Under the pieces are notes generated by a model. That model had not been told where the DNA came from, ran no database searches, and saw nothing but the letters and a program-made list of their open reading frames with translations. Positions 1 through 5,730 of a stretch of DNA of 10,000 bases are shown piece by piece (position 1 is the stretch's first letter; each line of letters begins with the position of its first letter). The DNA is taken from contig JAIWNU010000082.1 of assembly GCA_020216655.1 (NCBI GenBank), positions 1 through 10,000 of the forward strand. The letters run 5' to 3'. The position numbers and the translations under genes were made by a program. The stretch comes from Treponema sp. (GTDB taxonomy: Bacteria > Spirochaetota > Spirochaetia > Treponematales > Breznakiellaceae).

Positions 1-80
1 TGCTGTTCCCCATCGTCACTGATGAGCCGAACCTCACGTACCCGGATCTGTTCGTTGATCCGCAAATCCTTATCCGCCAA
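1..80 (-). CDS. infC: Translation initiation factor IF-3, N-terminal fragment (runs off the left edge)
   Basis: The minus strand reads M-A-D-K-D-L-R-I-N-E-Q-I-R-V-R-E-V-R-L-I from a TTG start at 80-78 and continues S-D-D-G-E-Q to the window edge. The block R-I-N-x-x-I-R-x-x-E-V-R-L-I followed by G-E-Q is the conserved start of bacterial IF-3, which binds the 30S subunit and monitors initiator tRNA and start-codon choice. Only 26 codons are visible. A GAGGAGGT Shine-Dalgarno sequence at 84-91 lies 3-4 nt from the TTG, which is rather close. A second in-frame TTG at codon 6 is a less likely alternative. A rare start codon fits the family, since infC is known in other bacteria to use unusual starts sensed by IF-3 itself. 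rpmI and rplT would be expected downstream, outside the window. Confidence 0.9.
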   Translation of the reverse strand, partial: MADKDLRINEQIRVREVRLISDDGEQ

Positions 81-136
81 CTGACCTCCTCGTAAGCCGT
101 GAACACAACGGGGCATGTGCATACGACTTTCTCAAA

Positions 137-166
137 ACTATACCAAATAAGCAGCTACTATGTCCA
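137..166 (-). promoter_or_regulatory. Probable sigma70 promoter of infC
   Basis: Read on the minus strand, a TGGACA -35 box (161-166) is followed by an 18-nt spacer and a TATAGT -10 box (137-142). The -10 box is preceded by TGG, giving an extended TGn motif. Transcription would start near 130, leaving a leader of about 50 nt before the TTG start codon. Position and orientation fit infC. No start has been mapped. Confidence 0.6.
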
Positions 167-172
167 GTCCTA

Positions 173-202
173 TTGCTTTCATTATTACAGTCGTGATACG
201 CT
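173..202 (+). promoter_or_regulatory. Weak candidate promoter of the 209-829 gene
   Basis: TTGCTT (173-178), an 18-nt spacer and TACGCT (197-202) form a weak promoter candidate. The TACGCT is preceded by TGA, which gives a TGn extension. The -10 hexamer matches the consensus at only three positions. If used, transcription would begin at about 209, the first base of the ATG, so the message would be leaderless. That would agree with the absence of any Shine-Dalgarno sequence here. Confidence 0.25.
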
Positions 203-208
203 CCGATC

Positions 209-829
209 ATGATACTCTTCAGTATATTATGGATTCCTTCTTTGTATATGTTTGTCGAGGCTCTCCAGCAGCCCCGGGACCAGGAAAAAAAAGGCCTTAT
301 CCTCGCTGTTCTGGGAGGCTGTCTCCTGAGTGTAATGACGTTCTTTATACCAAATCTTCTTCCGGAAGGTTCGTTTGGATTTTTACGCTGGCTGCACGGT
401 TTTGTGGATGTTATCACGGTGCCGGTTCTGCTGCCACTAGTGTTCCGATATATGCTGCAAATTCGTTACCGGCATCAATCCTACATAGAAATACATCAAT
501 TCGTTTTGGTGTGGCTTATACCTGTTGCGCTCGTAAAAGGCATTCAATGGAATTTTCACAAAGATGCTATTCTCTTGGTACTTACCCCGCTCCTCTGGGG
601 AGCCCAGGCGATCGGTATCCCCTGGGCCTTAGAAAAGGCGGAAGAGGAAATTGGTTTTATGTCTTTCCTCAGTTACGCAACCGCAGTTCTTTTGCCCCTC
701 TTGGCGAGCACCGCCTATTGGGGCTTTTTCTCAAAGTTATATGCAGCCGCTGTACCTGCAGCTCTCATCAGCACGCTGCCAAGCATCTGGTGGCTTGTGA
801 CGGCTTACCGGAAAACGCTCAAGGGCTAA
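209..829 (+). CDS. Multi-pass membrane protein of unknown function
   Basis: I do not recognise this 206-residue product. It is strongly hydrophobic, with about six or seven likely membrane segments at residues 1-17, 29-48, 62-82, 95-113, 118-137, 148-172 and 175-198. Short charged loops such as QQPRDQEKK (20-28) and ALEKAEEE (137-146) separate them. No signature of a transporter or enzyme family is visible. The ATG at 209 is the first in this frame after a TGA at 194-196, but no ribosome binding site precedes it. ATG at codon 14 is the next alternative. The gene diverges from infC and converges on fba. It ends just before a hairpin terminator, so it seems to be a single-gene transcript. The reading frame, hydrophobic periodicity and terminator support it as a real gene. 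Confidence 0.75.
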   Translation: MILFSILWIPSLYMFVEALQQPRDQEKKGLILAVLGGCLLSVMTFFIPNLLPEGSFGFLRWLHGFVDVITVPVLLPLVFRYMLQIRYRHQSYIEIHQFVLVWLIPVALVKGIQWNFHKDAILLVLTPLLWGAQAIGIPWALEKAEEEIGFMSFLSYATAVLLPLLASTAYWGFFSKLYAAAVPAALISTLPSIWWLVTAYRKTLKG

Positions 830-848
830 AACTTTTGGCTCGAATTTT

Positions 849-880
849 AATGGCCCCTCATTTTATCATGAGGGGCCATT
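849..880. terminator. Hairpin terminator between convergent genes
   Basis: A perfect 13-bp inverted repeat (849-861 with 868-880, core GGCCCCTCAT / ATGAGGGGCC) encloses a 6-nt loop. It begins 20 nt after the stop of the 209-829 gene and ends 6 nt before the stop of fba. The plus-strand tail TTTATTATTAT is T-rich but broken. The minus side has no strong T run. It most likely ends the membrane-protein transcript and may also slow transcription of fba from the other side. Confidence 0.75.
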
Positions 881-885
881 TATTA

Positions 886-1884
886 TTATGCCTTGCCGGC
901 AGAACCTAATACGTTGATATTTTTATGCATATAGAGCTTTTTAAGCTCATCCCGGGCGGGGCCTAGGTATTTACGGGGATCGAACTCATCCGGCTTTTCT
1001 GCAAACACTTTGCGGATCATCGCGGTCATGGCAAGGCGGCCGTCGGAGTCAATGTTGATCTTGCAGACCGCGCTCTTGGCTGCCCGGCGAAGCTGTTCTT
1101 CGGGAATACCGACCGAATCTTTCATGCTGCCGCCGTATTTTTCGATCATCTTTACATATTCAATCGGTACGGATGAAGAACCATGGAGTACGATGGGAAA
1201 TCCGGGGATCCGCTTTTCGATTTCTTCCAGGATATCGAAGCGGAGGGGTGGGGGAATGAGGATGCCATTAGCATCCCGGGTGCACTGTTCGGGTTTAAAC
1301 TTGGTGCGGCCATGGCTGGTTCCAATGGAGATTGCCAGTGAATCGACACCGGTCTTTTTTACAAAGTCCTCTACTTCCTCAGGCTGGGTGTAGTGGCTGT
1401 GCTCTGCCGAAACGTCATCTTCCACACCGGCCAGCACGCCGAGCTCACCTTCTACGGAAACGTAGTCTTTCCGGGAATGGGCGAACTCGCATACCTTTTT
1501 GGTGAGGGCAACGTTTTCTTCATAGGGGAGGTGGGAGCCGTCGATCATGACCGATGAGAATCCAGATTCAATACAATCCTTGCAGAGTTCAAAACTGTCC
1601 CCGTGGTCCAGGTGCAGTACGATTGGAATGTCATAGCCAAGCTCATGGGCATATTCAACCGCGCCGCGGGCCATGTGGCGCAGAAGTGTCTGGTTTGCAT
1701 ACTTACGGGCACCGGAAGATACCTGAAGAATGACAGGAGACTTGGTTTCAACACAGGCCTGAATGATAGCCTGGAGCTGTTCCATATTATTAAAATTGTA
1801 TGCCGGAATAGCATACCCGCCGTTCACTGCTTTTTTGAACAGTTCCACGGTGTTTACAAGCCCAAGTTCTTTATAGCTGGTCAT
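886..1884 (-). CDS. fba: Class II (zinc-dependent) fructose-bisphosphate aldolase
   Basis: This 332-residue cytoplasmic enzyme cleaves fructose 1,6-bisphosphate to dihydroxyacetone phosphate and glyceraldehyde 3-phosphate in glycolysis, and runs the reverse in gluconeogenesis. Family landmarks are in order. HLDHG (91-95) carries the catalytic Asp93 and metal ligand His94. SVEGELG (143-149) carries an acidic ligand. TSHGR (179-183) and LHGSS (223-227) supply His181 and His224, and NIDSDGR (267-273) is the phosphate/substrate loop. These assign it to class II, not the Schiff-base class I. The length is normal for the family. The ATG at 1884 is preceded by AAGGAGA with 6-nt spacing, and a good promoter lies just upstream, so the start is secure. 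It is transcribed alone, divergently from the exported-protein gene that precedes flaA. Confidence 0.96.
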   Translation of the reverse strand: MTSYKELGLVNTVELFKKAVNGGYAIPAYNFNNMEQLQAIIQACVETKSPVILQVSSGARKYANQTLLRHMARGAVEYAHELGYDIPIVLHLDHGDSFELCKDCIESGFSSVMIDGSHLPYEENVALTKKVCEFAHSRKDYVSVEGELGVLAGVEDDVSAEHSHYTQPEEVEDFVKKTGVDSLAISIGTSHGRTKFKPEQCTRDANGILIPPPLRFDILEEIEKRIPGFPIVLHGSSSVPIEYVKMIEKYGGSMKDSVGIPEEQLRRAAKSAVCKINIDSDGRLAMTAMIRKVFAEKPDEFDPRKYLGPARDELKKLYMHKNINVLGSAGKA

Positions 1885-1918
1885 GGAAACTCTCCTTACT
1901 CTAAATAGAATTTGCTCG

Positions 1919-1947
1919 ATTTTATGCTAGCGGGCCTGCTTGGTCAA
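1919..1947 (-). promoter_or_regulatory. Sigma70 promoter of fba
   Basis: On the minus strand TTGACC (1942-1947) is separated by exactly 17 nt from TAAAAT (1919-1924). Each hexamer is one base from consensus. The predicted start near 1912 leaves a leader of about 28 nt that contains the AAGGAGA ribosome binding site at 1891-1897. This fits strong constitutive expression of a glycolytic gene. Confidence 0.8.
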
Positions 1948-2001
1948 GGATGGCGCAAGAATCAGTCATGTTATGGCCACTGTATCAATTGAAAGAAAAT
2001 T

Positions 2002-2010
2002 TGCTATAGT
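2002..2010 (+). promoter_or_regulatory. Extended -10 promoter candidate for the 2019-2828 gene
   Basis: TGCTATAGT at 2002-2010 is an extended -10 element (TGn plus TATAGT, five of six consensus bases). No good -35 hexamer sits 16-18 nt upstream, which is typical of extended -10 promoters. Transcription would begin about 2016-2018, right at the ATG at 2019, giving a leaderless or near-leaderless message. Confidence 0.5.
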
Positions 2011-2018
2011 TCAGGTTG

Positions 2019-2828
2019 ATGAACATAATTTGGCAAGCGGGCCGCAAAATACGCTTCTCTATTTTATCAATCTTCTTTCTGATAATACTTTCTATAGGAA
2101 TCTTGTTTGTATCTCGGCCTGGTGTCTATGTCATGACCGATGATACGGAACTTTTTATTTATGGAAAAAATAGGGCGATTGTAGAGACCCTTAAAGCCTC
2201 CTTTTTTCTGTTTCGGCCGGTATTTATTCTCTCCATGCCCCCATCTGGCGATTTAGACCTCCAATTGGCATCTATCGAAAAATCTGCGCCTTCGCCGGGG
2301 GCCCTCATTGTCCCGATTCGCTATCAGCCTGCAGCTGAGGCGTATTCAAAAAAGTATCCTCAGGTTGATGTTATCTTATGGGGGCAGGGGAGTGCTTCTA
2401 GCTTTGTAAATACCTTTTTTGTCGATTATGCAGCGGATATGAGCCGGGCTGCCGGAATTGCCGGCCCCTTGGCATCTAAAACGGGGCTTCCTCCTGCGAT
2501 TATGTTTCCTCTGTCTTTTGCTGAAGAATACCGGAACCAGCTTAAGCAGGCCTTCGATGAGGGTTTATTGGCCTATGGGTTTTCTCAAGGGGCAGTCGTT
2601 TTAGATAAGAGCAATGAAGCAGGTCAGGCACTATCTTCGGTGACCCTTTTCCCCTCCGATTTTTCATTGCAGTCAATTTCAGCTCCGATGATACTCTTTT
2701 CCGGTATCCGAAAAGACCTTTTATCCAAGTCAGTTATAGCGGTATTTGATGATTCCCCCTGGCCCCACATAGCAGCCCTGGTATCACGTGAAAAACGTTT
2801 CCTTTCGGTTTTGAATGATGAACTGTAA
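2019..2828 (+). CDS. Membrane-anchored exported protein of unknown function
   Basis: The 269-residue product has a basic N-terminus (RKIR, residues 9-12) and one hydrophobic segment at about 13-31. This acts as a signal anchor or uncleaved signal, so the rest is probably periplasmic. No lipobox cysteine is present. The exported part alternates beta strands and helices, for example GALIVPIRY, VDVILWGQG and the FAEEYRNQLKQAFDEGL helix. This faintly recalls the type-1 periplasmic-binding fold of BMP/PnrA proteins, but I see no diagnostic motif, so this is inference only. A TTG at 2016 could also start the frame. ATG 2019 is preferred because it lies at the predicted transcript start. No convincing Shine-Dalgarno sequence is present. 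It lies between divergent fba and the flaA pair, and no terminator separates it from flaA. Confidence 0.8.
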   Translation: MNIIWQAGRKIRFSILSIFFLIILSIGILFVSRPGVYVMTDDTELFIYGKNRAIVETLKASFFLFRPVFILSMPPSGDLDLQLASIEKSAPSPGALIVPIRYQPAAEAYSKKYPQVDVILWGQGSASSFVNTFFVDYAADMSRAAGIAGPLASKTGLPPAIMFPLSFAEEYRNQLKQAFDEGLLAYGFSQGAVVLDKSNEAGQALSSVTLFPSDFSLQSISAPMILFSGIRKDLLSKSVIAVFDDSPWPHIAALVSREKRFLSVLNDEL

Positions 2829-2864
2829 AACAACGCTCCAGATTAAATTATTTTTTACTAAGGT

Positions 2865-2893
2865 TTGACAAAGCCTATGCAAGGAAATATAAT
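2865..2893 (+). promoter_or_regulatory. Near-perfect sigma70 promoter of the flaA pair
   Basis: TTGACA (2865-2870), a 17-nt spacer and TATAAT (2888-2893) match both consensus hexamers exactly. An A/T-rich stretch at 2843-2860 precedes the -35 box and could act as an UP element. The predicted start near 2900 gives a leader of about 39 nt with AAGGAG at 2927-2932. No sigma28-type flagellar promoter is evident here, so expression is probably high and driven by the housekeeping sigma factor. Confidence 0.9.
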
Positions 2894-2938
2894 CTTATTC
2901 AATAACCTTTCAACGATGATCGGCAAAAGGAGTAAGGG

Positions 2939-3691
2939 ATGAAACACGGCGGTTTCAAAGCTGTATGCCTGGCTCTATCGGTATGCATGACAGTAGCATC
3001 TGTCTTTGCTGCAGAAGAAAAGGCTGTAAACCTGGAATCTAGGATTTTGGAAAATTTTGACGGATCTTCCGGTTATGTCTGGAAGGTAAATGCAAGCAAG
3101 TTTGCAACAAAGACGGATAAGGAGACTTTTCCGAAACTTGCATACATAAAAACCTGGCCTGCGGCAATTCATGGTTACAACCGGGAAGGCAAGGATATTA
3201 AAAGTCTCGGTATTTGGGGCCGTTTTGACCGGAAAGGTTACAACTGGATCGACATTTACCCCGTAGCCAAGGATGACAAGGACGAGAATCCCGCTGAAAT
3301 CCCGATCCCCGGCCGGGTCCAATTGCTTGATATGTGGGTCTGGGGCGCCAATTTTAACTATTATCTGGAAGCCTATGTACGGGATTACAAGGGTGTTGTC
3401 CATATTATCAATATGGGAGACCTTAATTTTGAAGGCTGGAAAAACCTGCGCATCAATATTCCCTCCAATATTCCCCAGGAAAAGCGCACGCTTCCCAAAC
3501 GGCAGGCCCTGACACTGGTGAAGTTCCGCATCTGGACACGGCCCGTTGAGCGGGTGGACGATTTCCAAGTCTATATCAATCAGATTAAGGTATTGACCGA
3601 TACCTTTGAAACCCTTTTTGACGGCGATGAGCTTGCCGATCCCGCGCGGGTCCAGGAACTTTGGACTGCCGGTTCTAATGCAAAAAATTAA
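2939..3691 (+). CDS. flaA: FlaA-family flagellar filament outer layer (sheath) protein, first of a tandem pair
   Basis: This 250-residue protein is a FlaA-family member. FlaA proteins are exported to the periplasm, where in spirochaetes they form the sheath around the FlaB core of the periplasmic flagella. A signal peptide covers residues 1-24 (VFA before AEEK). The mature part has the FlaA-type block WVWGANFNYYLEAYVRDYKG (133-152), then MGDLNFEGWKNL (159-170). The C-terminal YINQIKVLTDTF (212-223) leads to an FDGDEL tail. The ATG at 2939 has AAGGAG at 6-nt spacing. A similarly organised gene starts 10 nt after its stop, and the two proteins share several motifs, so they are tandem paralogues in one operon. 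A Cys at residue 16 in the signal region is preceded by Val, which is poor for a lipobox. Which FlaA subtype this is remains uncertain. Confidence 0.88.
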   Translation: MKHGGFKAVCLALSVCMTVASVFAAEEKAVNLESRILENFDGSSGYVWKVNASKFATKTDKETFPKLAYIKTWPAAIHGYNREGKDIKSLGIWGRFDRKGYNWIDIYPVAKDDKDENPAEIPIPGRVQLLDMWVWGANFNYYLEAYVRDYKGVVHIINMGDLNFEGWKNLRINIPSNIPQEKRTLPKRQALTLVKFRIWTRPVERVDDFQVYINQIKVLTDTFETLFDGDELADPARVQELWTAGSNAKN

Positions 3692-3701
3692 GGAGACCGT
3701 C

Positions 3702-4421
3702 ATGAAGCGAAGCATATTTGTTTTCATCCTTCTGGCCAGTACCGCCCTTATGTTTGCCCAGACTGAAGTCGGAGCCCCCAATCCTGAAAAGGTGGGTGTA
3801 GAATCGGCCCAACAGAAACTGAAAGAAGTCTCTGTCGATAAGTTTGAACAGGCAGGTTTTTGGATTTCTAAAATGTCATCCGACGAAGGCTTTACCACCA
3901 CCCGTCTTTTCGAAGGCGGTCCGGCTGGCAAGACTCCCATCGCCGAAGAGAAAAACTTAAATATTCCCGATAAATATGTATTGGGTACCCGGGTTGACTT
4001 TCTGAGGCGGGGATTTAACACTTTTACCATTCTTCCCCTGCGTCCAATTCCGATTGAAGGCATTACTAAGACCATTTCTGTCTGGGTTGTTGGCCGAAAT
4101 TATAATCATACCCTGAAAATTATGATTCAGGACTTTTTTGGCAGGGAATATGAGCTGTATATGGGTAAGCTCAATTTCCAGGGATGGAAAAAGCTGACCG
4201 TGGCAATTCCGCCCCAGGCTCCGGATGGCCGCAATGGTATAGTTCAGCGAGATTATCACTATAATTCCCAGATGGGTATAAAGGTCACTGGATTCAAAGT
4301 AGAATGCGATCCCATGGAGTCCTACGGAAGTTATTACTTCTATTTGGACGATCTTCGGGCCGTTACTGATCTCTTTGCTGAAGAGAACCGGGACCCCGAC
4401 GATATGGTCGATAGCTGGTAA
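3702..4421 (+). CDS. flaA: FlaA-family flagellar filament outer layer protein, second of a tandem pair
   Basis: This 239-residue exported protein is a paralogue of the gene just upstream. The signal peptide covers residues 1-20 (LMFAQ, then TEVG). The shared core includes IPIEG (106-110), WVVGRNYNHTLKIMIQDFFG (118-137), MGKLNFQGWKKL (144-155) and the C-terminal YYFYLDDLRAVTD (211-223), each matching a block in the first protein. Divergence is otherwise high, so the two probably do different jobs in the sheath rather than add dosage. The ATG at 3702 is chosen over the longer upstream frame because AAGGAG (3690-3695) lies 6 nt before it and a signal peptide follows directly. The ribosome binding site overlaps the upstream stop codon, implying coupled translation. 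A strong terminator follows 23 nt after the stop. Confidence 0.87.
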   Translation: MKRSIFVFILLASTALMFAQTEVGAPNPEKVGVESAQQKLKEVSVDKFEQAGFWISKMSSDEGFTTTRLFEGGPAGKTPIAEEKNLNIPDKYVLGTRVDFLRRGFNTFTILPLRPIPIEGITKTISVWVVGRNYNHTLKIMIQDFFGREYELYMGKLNFQGWKKLTVAIPPQAPDGRNGIVQRDYHYNSQMGIKVTGFKVECDPMESYGSYYFYLDDLRAVTDLFAEENRDPDDMVDSW

Positions 4422-4444
4422 TTCTATATAACAGGTCATTAAGG

Positions 4445-4473
4445 GCTGCCCATATAGTGGGCAGCTTTTTTTT
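4445..4473 (+). terminator. Strong intrinsic terminator of the flaA operon
   Basis: An 8-bp GC-rich stem (GCTGCCCA / TGGGCAGC, arms 4445-4452 and 4458-4465) with a 5-nt loop runs directly into eight T residues (4466-4473). This is a textbook rho-independent terminator in the plus direction. Confidence 0.93.
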
Positions 4474-4483
4474 ATTATTAACT

Positions 4484-4517
4484 GAGGATTTTTTAACAGT
4501 GCTGTCTTAAAGTCCTC
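4484..4517. repeat. Imperfect inverted repeat downstream of the unknown two-gene unit
   Basis: Arms GAGGATTTTTTAACAG (4484-4499) and CTGTCTTAAAGTCCTC (4502-4517) pair with three internal mismatches and one G-T pair around a 2-nt loop. It lies in the gap after the flaA terminator and beyond the stop of the minus-strand gene ending at 4556. It has no T tail in the minus direction. It may be a weak terminator or 3' stabiliser for the minus-strand transcript, or chance. Confidence 0.35.
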
Positions 4518-4555
4518 GATGTGGCGCAGTGCTTGCTTTCGATTGCGTTTCAGCC

Positions 4556-5299
4556 TCAGGTCTTTGTTTGTCTGCGATACAGATAAAATGCACCTTTTTT
4601 ACCAACTCTTTCAATAAGACCCATTCGATGCAATACATAAACCGCCTTTTGTACGGAAGAATAATTGTGCAATTCTCTGCTTGGTGAGCCAAACGCAGCA
4701 TCGATAGGTTTTCTGGTCATCGTTTGTTCATCCAGAAAACGATTATAGATATCCCGAATAGTGAATGTTTCTTCTATACTAAAGGGAATAAAAGCAAGAT
4801 AAGAGTCTGGGTATAGGAGGGTAATTGTATCGTGAATATAGAGCAGGCTTTTGTCAGAGATGCTTATCCCTTGTCTTCTCCAGGATCCCTTTCCATCCTG
4901 TATTCTTTTTTCCAATATATCAAGAGCAATTAGTTCTATAGTAATATTTTTATGTATGGCAAGCTCTGGGCCGTGCATAAGAGCCTTAAAGAGATCCCAG
5001 AGGCTTCCTTTTTTAGGGCTGCGCCGTTTTCGTATGAGACTCATGTCCGCTGAATATGTTTCTATATATCGATTGCGTATAATGGGATGTACTATTTTTA
5101 CAGTATGGTTTTGGCCTATATGTCTCAGCTTGTTTTTAAGGGGCCCAAAGCTGCCCGTCTGAATCTCTACTAATTGGCCGCTTGGTGTTTTACAGTCGCA
5201 AAAATAGGTGCCTACTGGAACTTCCTGTTCACCGTCGGGCCCTGCATACATCAATTTTAGCTCAGCATGCAGGGTGCTTTCCCGGTTAAATTCGGACAT
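4556..5299 (-). CDS. Unknown protein, possible PD-(D/E)xK-like nuclease domain with C-terminal winged helix
   Basis: I do not recognise this 247-residue cytoplasmic protein. It has no signal peptide or membrane segment. Residues 1-75 contain an N-terminal helix with Glu7 and Glu13, a strand with Asp35 (TYFCDCK), a strand LVEIQTGSFG with Glu45 and Gln47, and a basic helix LKNKLRH (54-60). The D-x9-E-x-Q spacing resembles the active site of PD-(D/E)xK-type nucleases that use Gln in place of Lys, such as BglII; this is inference from pattern only. A basic patch RKRRSPKK lies at 90-97. Residues about 180-242 look like a winged-helix DNA-binding region (IRDIYNRF, then VQKAVYVLHRMGLIERVGKKGAFYLYR-type ending). 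Its start overlaps the upstream gene by 14 nt and lacks a clear Shine-Dalgarno sequence, so translation is probably coupled. Confidence 0.8.
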   Translation of the reverse strand: MSEFNRESTLHAELKLMYAGPDGEQEVPVGTYFCDCKTPSGQLVEIQTGSFGPLKNKLRHIGQNHTVKIVHPIIRNRYIETYSADMSLIRKRRSPKKGSLWDLFKALMHGPELAIHKNITIELIALDILEKRIQDGKGSWRRQGISISDKSLLYIHDTITLLYPDSYLAFIPFSIEETFTIRDIYNRFLDEQTMTRKPIDAAFGSPSRELHNYSSVQKAVYVLHRMGLIERVGKKGAFYLYRRQTKT

Positions 5300-5582
5300 A
5301 TTCGGCCAATTCTGCTGCGGTAAGCTGTTCTAAATAGTGATAAATTTCGCAGCCTCCCCGATGTTCCTTCTTGCTTATCTGCGAAATCCTATACACCAGT
5401 GTTTTGGTTGTTCTGAGCGGAAGCGGTACAGGATTACCATTTATATCGACGAGCATATTAATAGATAATCGTTCAGGAATTTCCTGAATGTCCCCTTCGG
5501 GAAAAACAATAAAGTTTTCTTCGCTGTACATGGTGAGAAGATACCCTGCTTTGATGTCAAATGCAACTGCTGGCATCTGCAT
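5286..5582 (-). CDS. Small unknown protein, first gene of the two-gene unit
   Basis: This 98-residue product is not recognised. It is soluble, with no signal peptide or membrane segment. The N-terminal half looks beta-rich (VAFDIKAGYLLTMY, ENFIVFPEG), and the middle has INMLVDINGNPVPLPLRTTK. A final helix EQLTAAELAEYVRI overlaps in sequence the start of the next gene. Start choice is uncertain: ATG at 5582 and ATG at 5576 (codon 3) are both possible and neither has a good ribosome binding site. A TATATA at 5606-5611 could be a -10 box, but no good -35 accompanies it. It is divergent from mraZ across 183 nt and overlaps the larger unknown gene by 14 nt, so the two are likely to act together. 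Confidence 0.7.
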   Translation of the reverse strand: MQMPAVAFDIKAGYLLTMYSEENFIVFPEGDIQEIPERLSINMLVDINGNPVPLPLRTTKTLVYRISQISKKEHRGGCEIYHYLEQLTAAELAEYVRI

Positions 5583-5643
5583 GCAAACCAGAGCAACCGT
5601 ACTGCTATATACTCATGCTGCAGATACTAAACAGAATTGTAGT

Positions 5644-5669
5644 TAAATAGTACAAAAAATTACTATTTA
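5644..5669. repeat. AT-only inverted repeat in the divergent regulatory gap
   Basis: TAAATAGTA (5644-5652) and TACTATTTA (5661-5669) form a perfect 9-bp inverted repeat around an 8-nt A-rich spacer. It lies between the unknown minus-strand unit and the mraZ promoter, about 25 nt upstream of the mraZ -35 box. A C/T-rich tract follows at 5673-5690. Dyad symmetry at this spot could be an operator. A terminator is less likely because the stem is entirely weak pairs apart from one G-C. Confidence 0.4.
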
Positions 5670-5693
5670 TAATCTTTTCTTTTCTTCTTTGTA

Positions 5694-5722
5694 TTGACTG
5701 AGGAAATTTATGTGTCAATAAT
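5694..5722 (+). promoter_or_regulatory. Sigma70 promoter of the dcw (division and cell wall) operon
   Basis: TTGACT (5694-5699), a 17-nt spacer and AATAAT (5717-5722) each match five of six consensus bases. The predicted start at about 5729-5730 lies directly before the first MraZ-box-like repeat at 5731. This gives a leader of about 36 nt before the mraZ ATG. Confidence 0.8.
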
Positions 5723-5730
5723 GTAAACAA

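Noticed and set aside
160..909. Open frame of 249 codons overlapping the 209-829 gene and running into the end of fba
   Set aside because: After the first 30 or so residues the product loses regular character, with many scattered Cys, Arg, Pro and Ser. It runs through the terminator hairpin and into fba. The alternative frame gives a coherent membrane protein.
1940..2143. Open frame of 67 codons across the fba promoter region
   Set aside because: It overlaps the fba promoter and the start of the 2019-2828 gene, and has no ribosome binding site or recognisable product.
3606..3701. Upstream extension of the second FlaA gene by 32 codons
   Set aside because: It overlaps the C-terminal coding part of the first FlaA gene. 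The ATG at 3702 has AAGGAG at 6 nt and is followed by a clear signal peptide.
2975..4075. Long open frame of 366 codons on the minus strand opposite both flaA genes
   Set aside because: It lies wholly antisense to two well supported genes that have promoters, ribosome binding sites and signal peptides. Its product has no recognisable features and it has no convincing start signals.
5673..5690. C/T-rich tract read as the tail of a terminator after the 5644-5669 dyad
   Set aside because: The stem is almost all A-T pairs, the tract is interrupted by C residues, and no gene ends just upstream on the plus strand.
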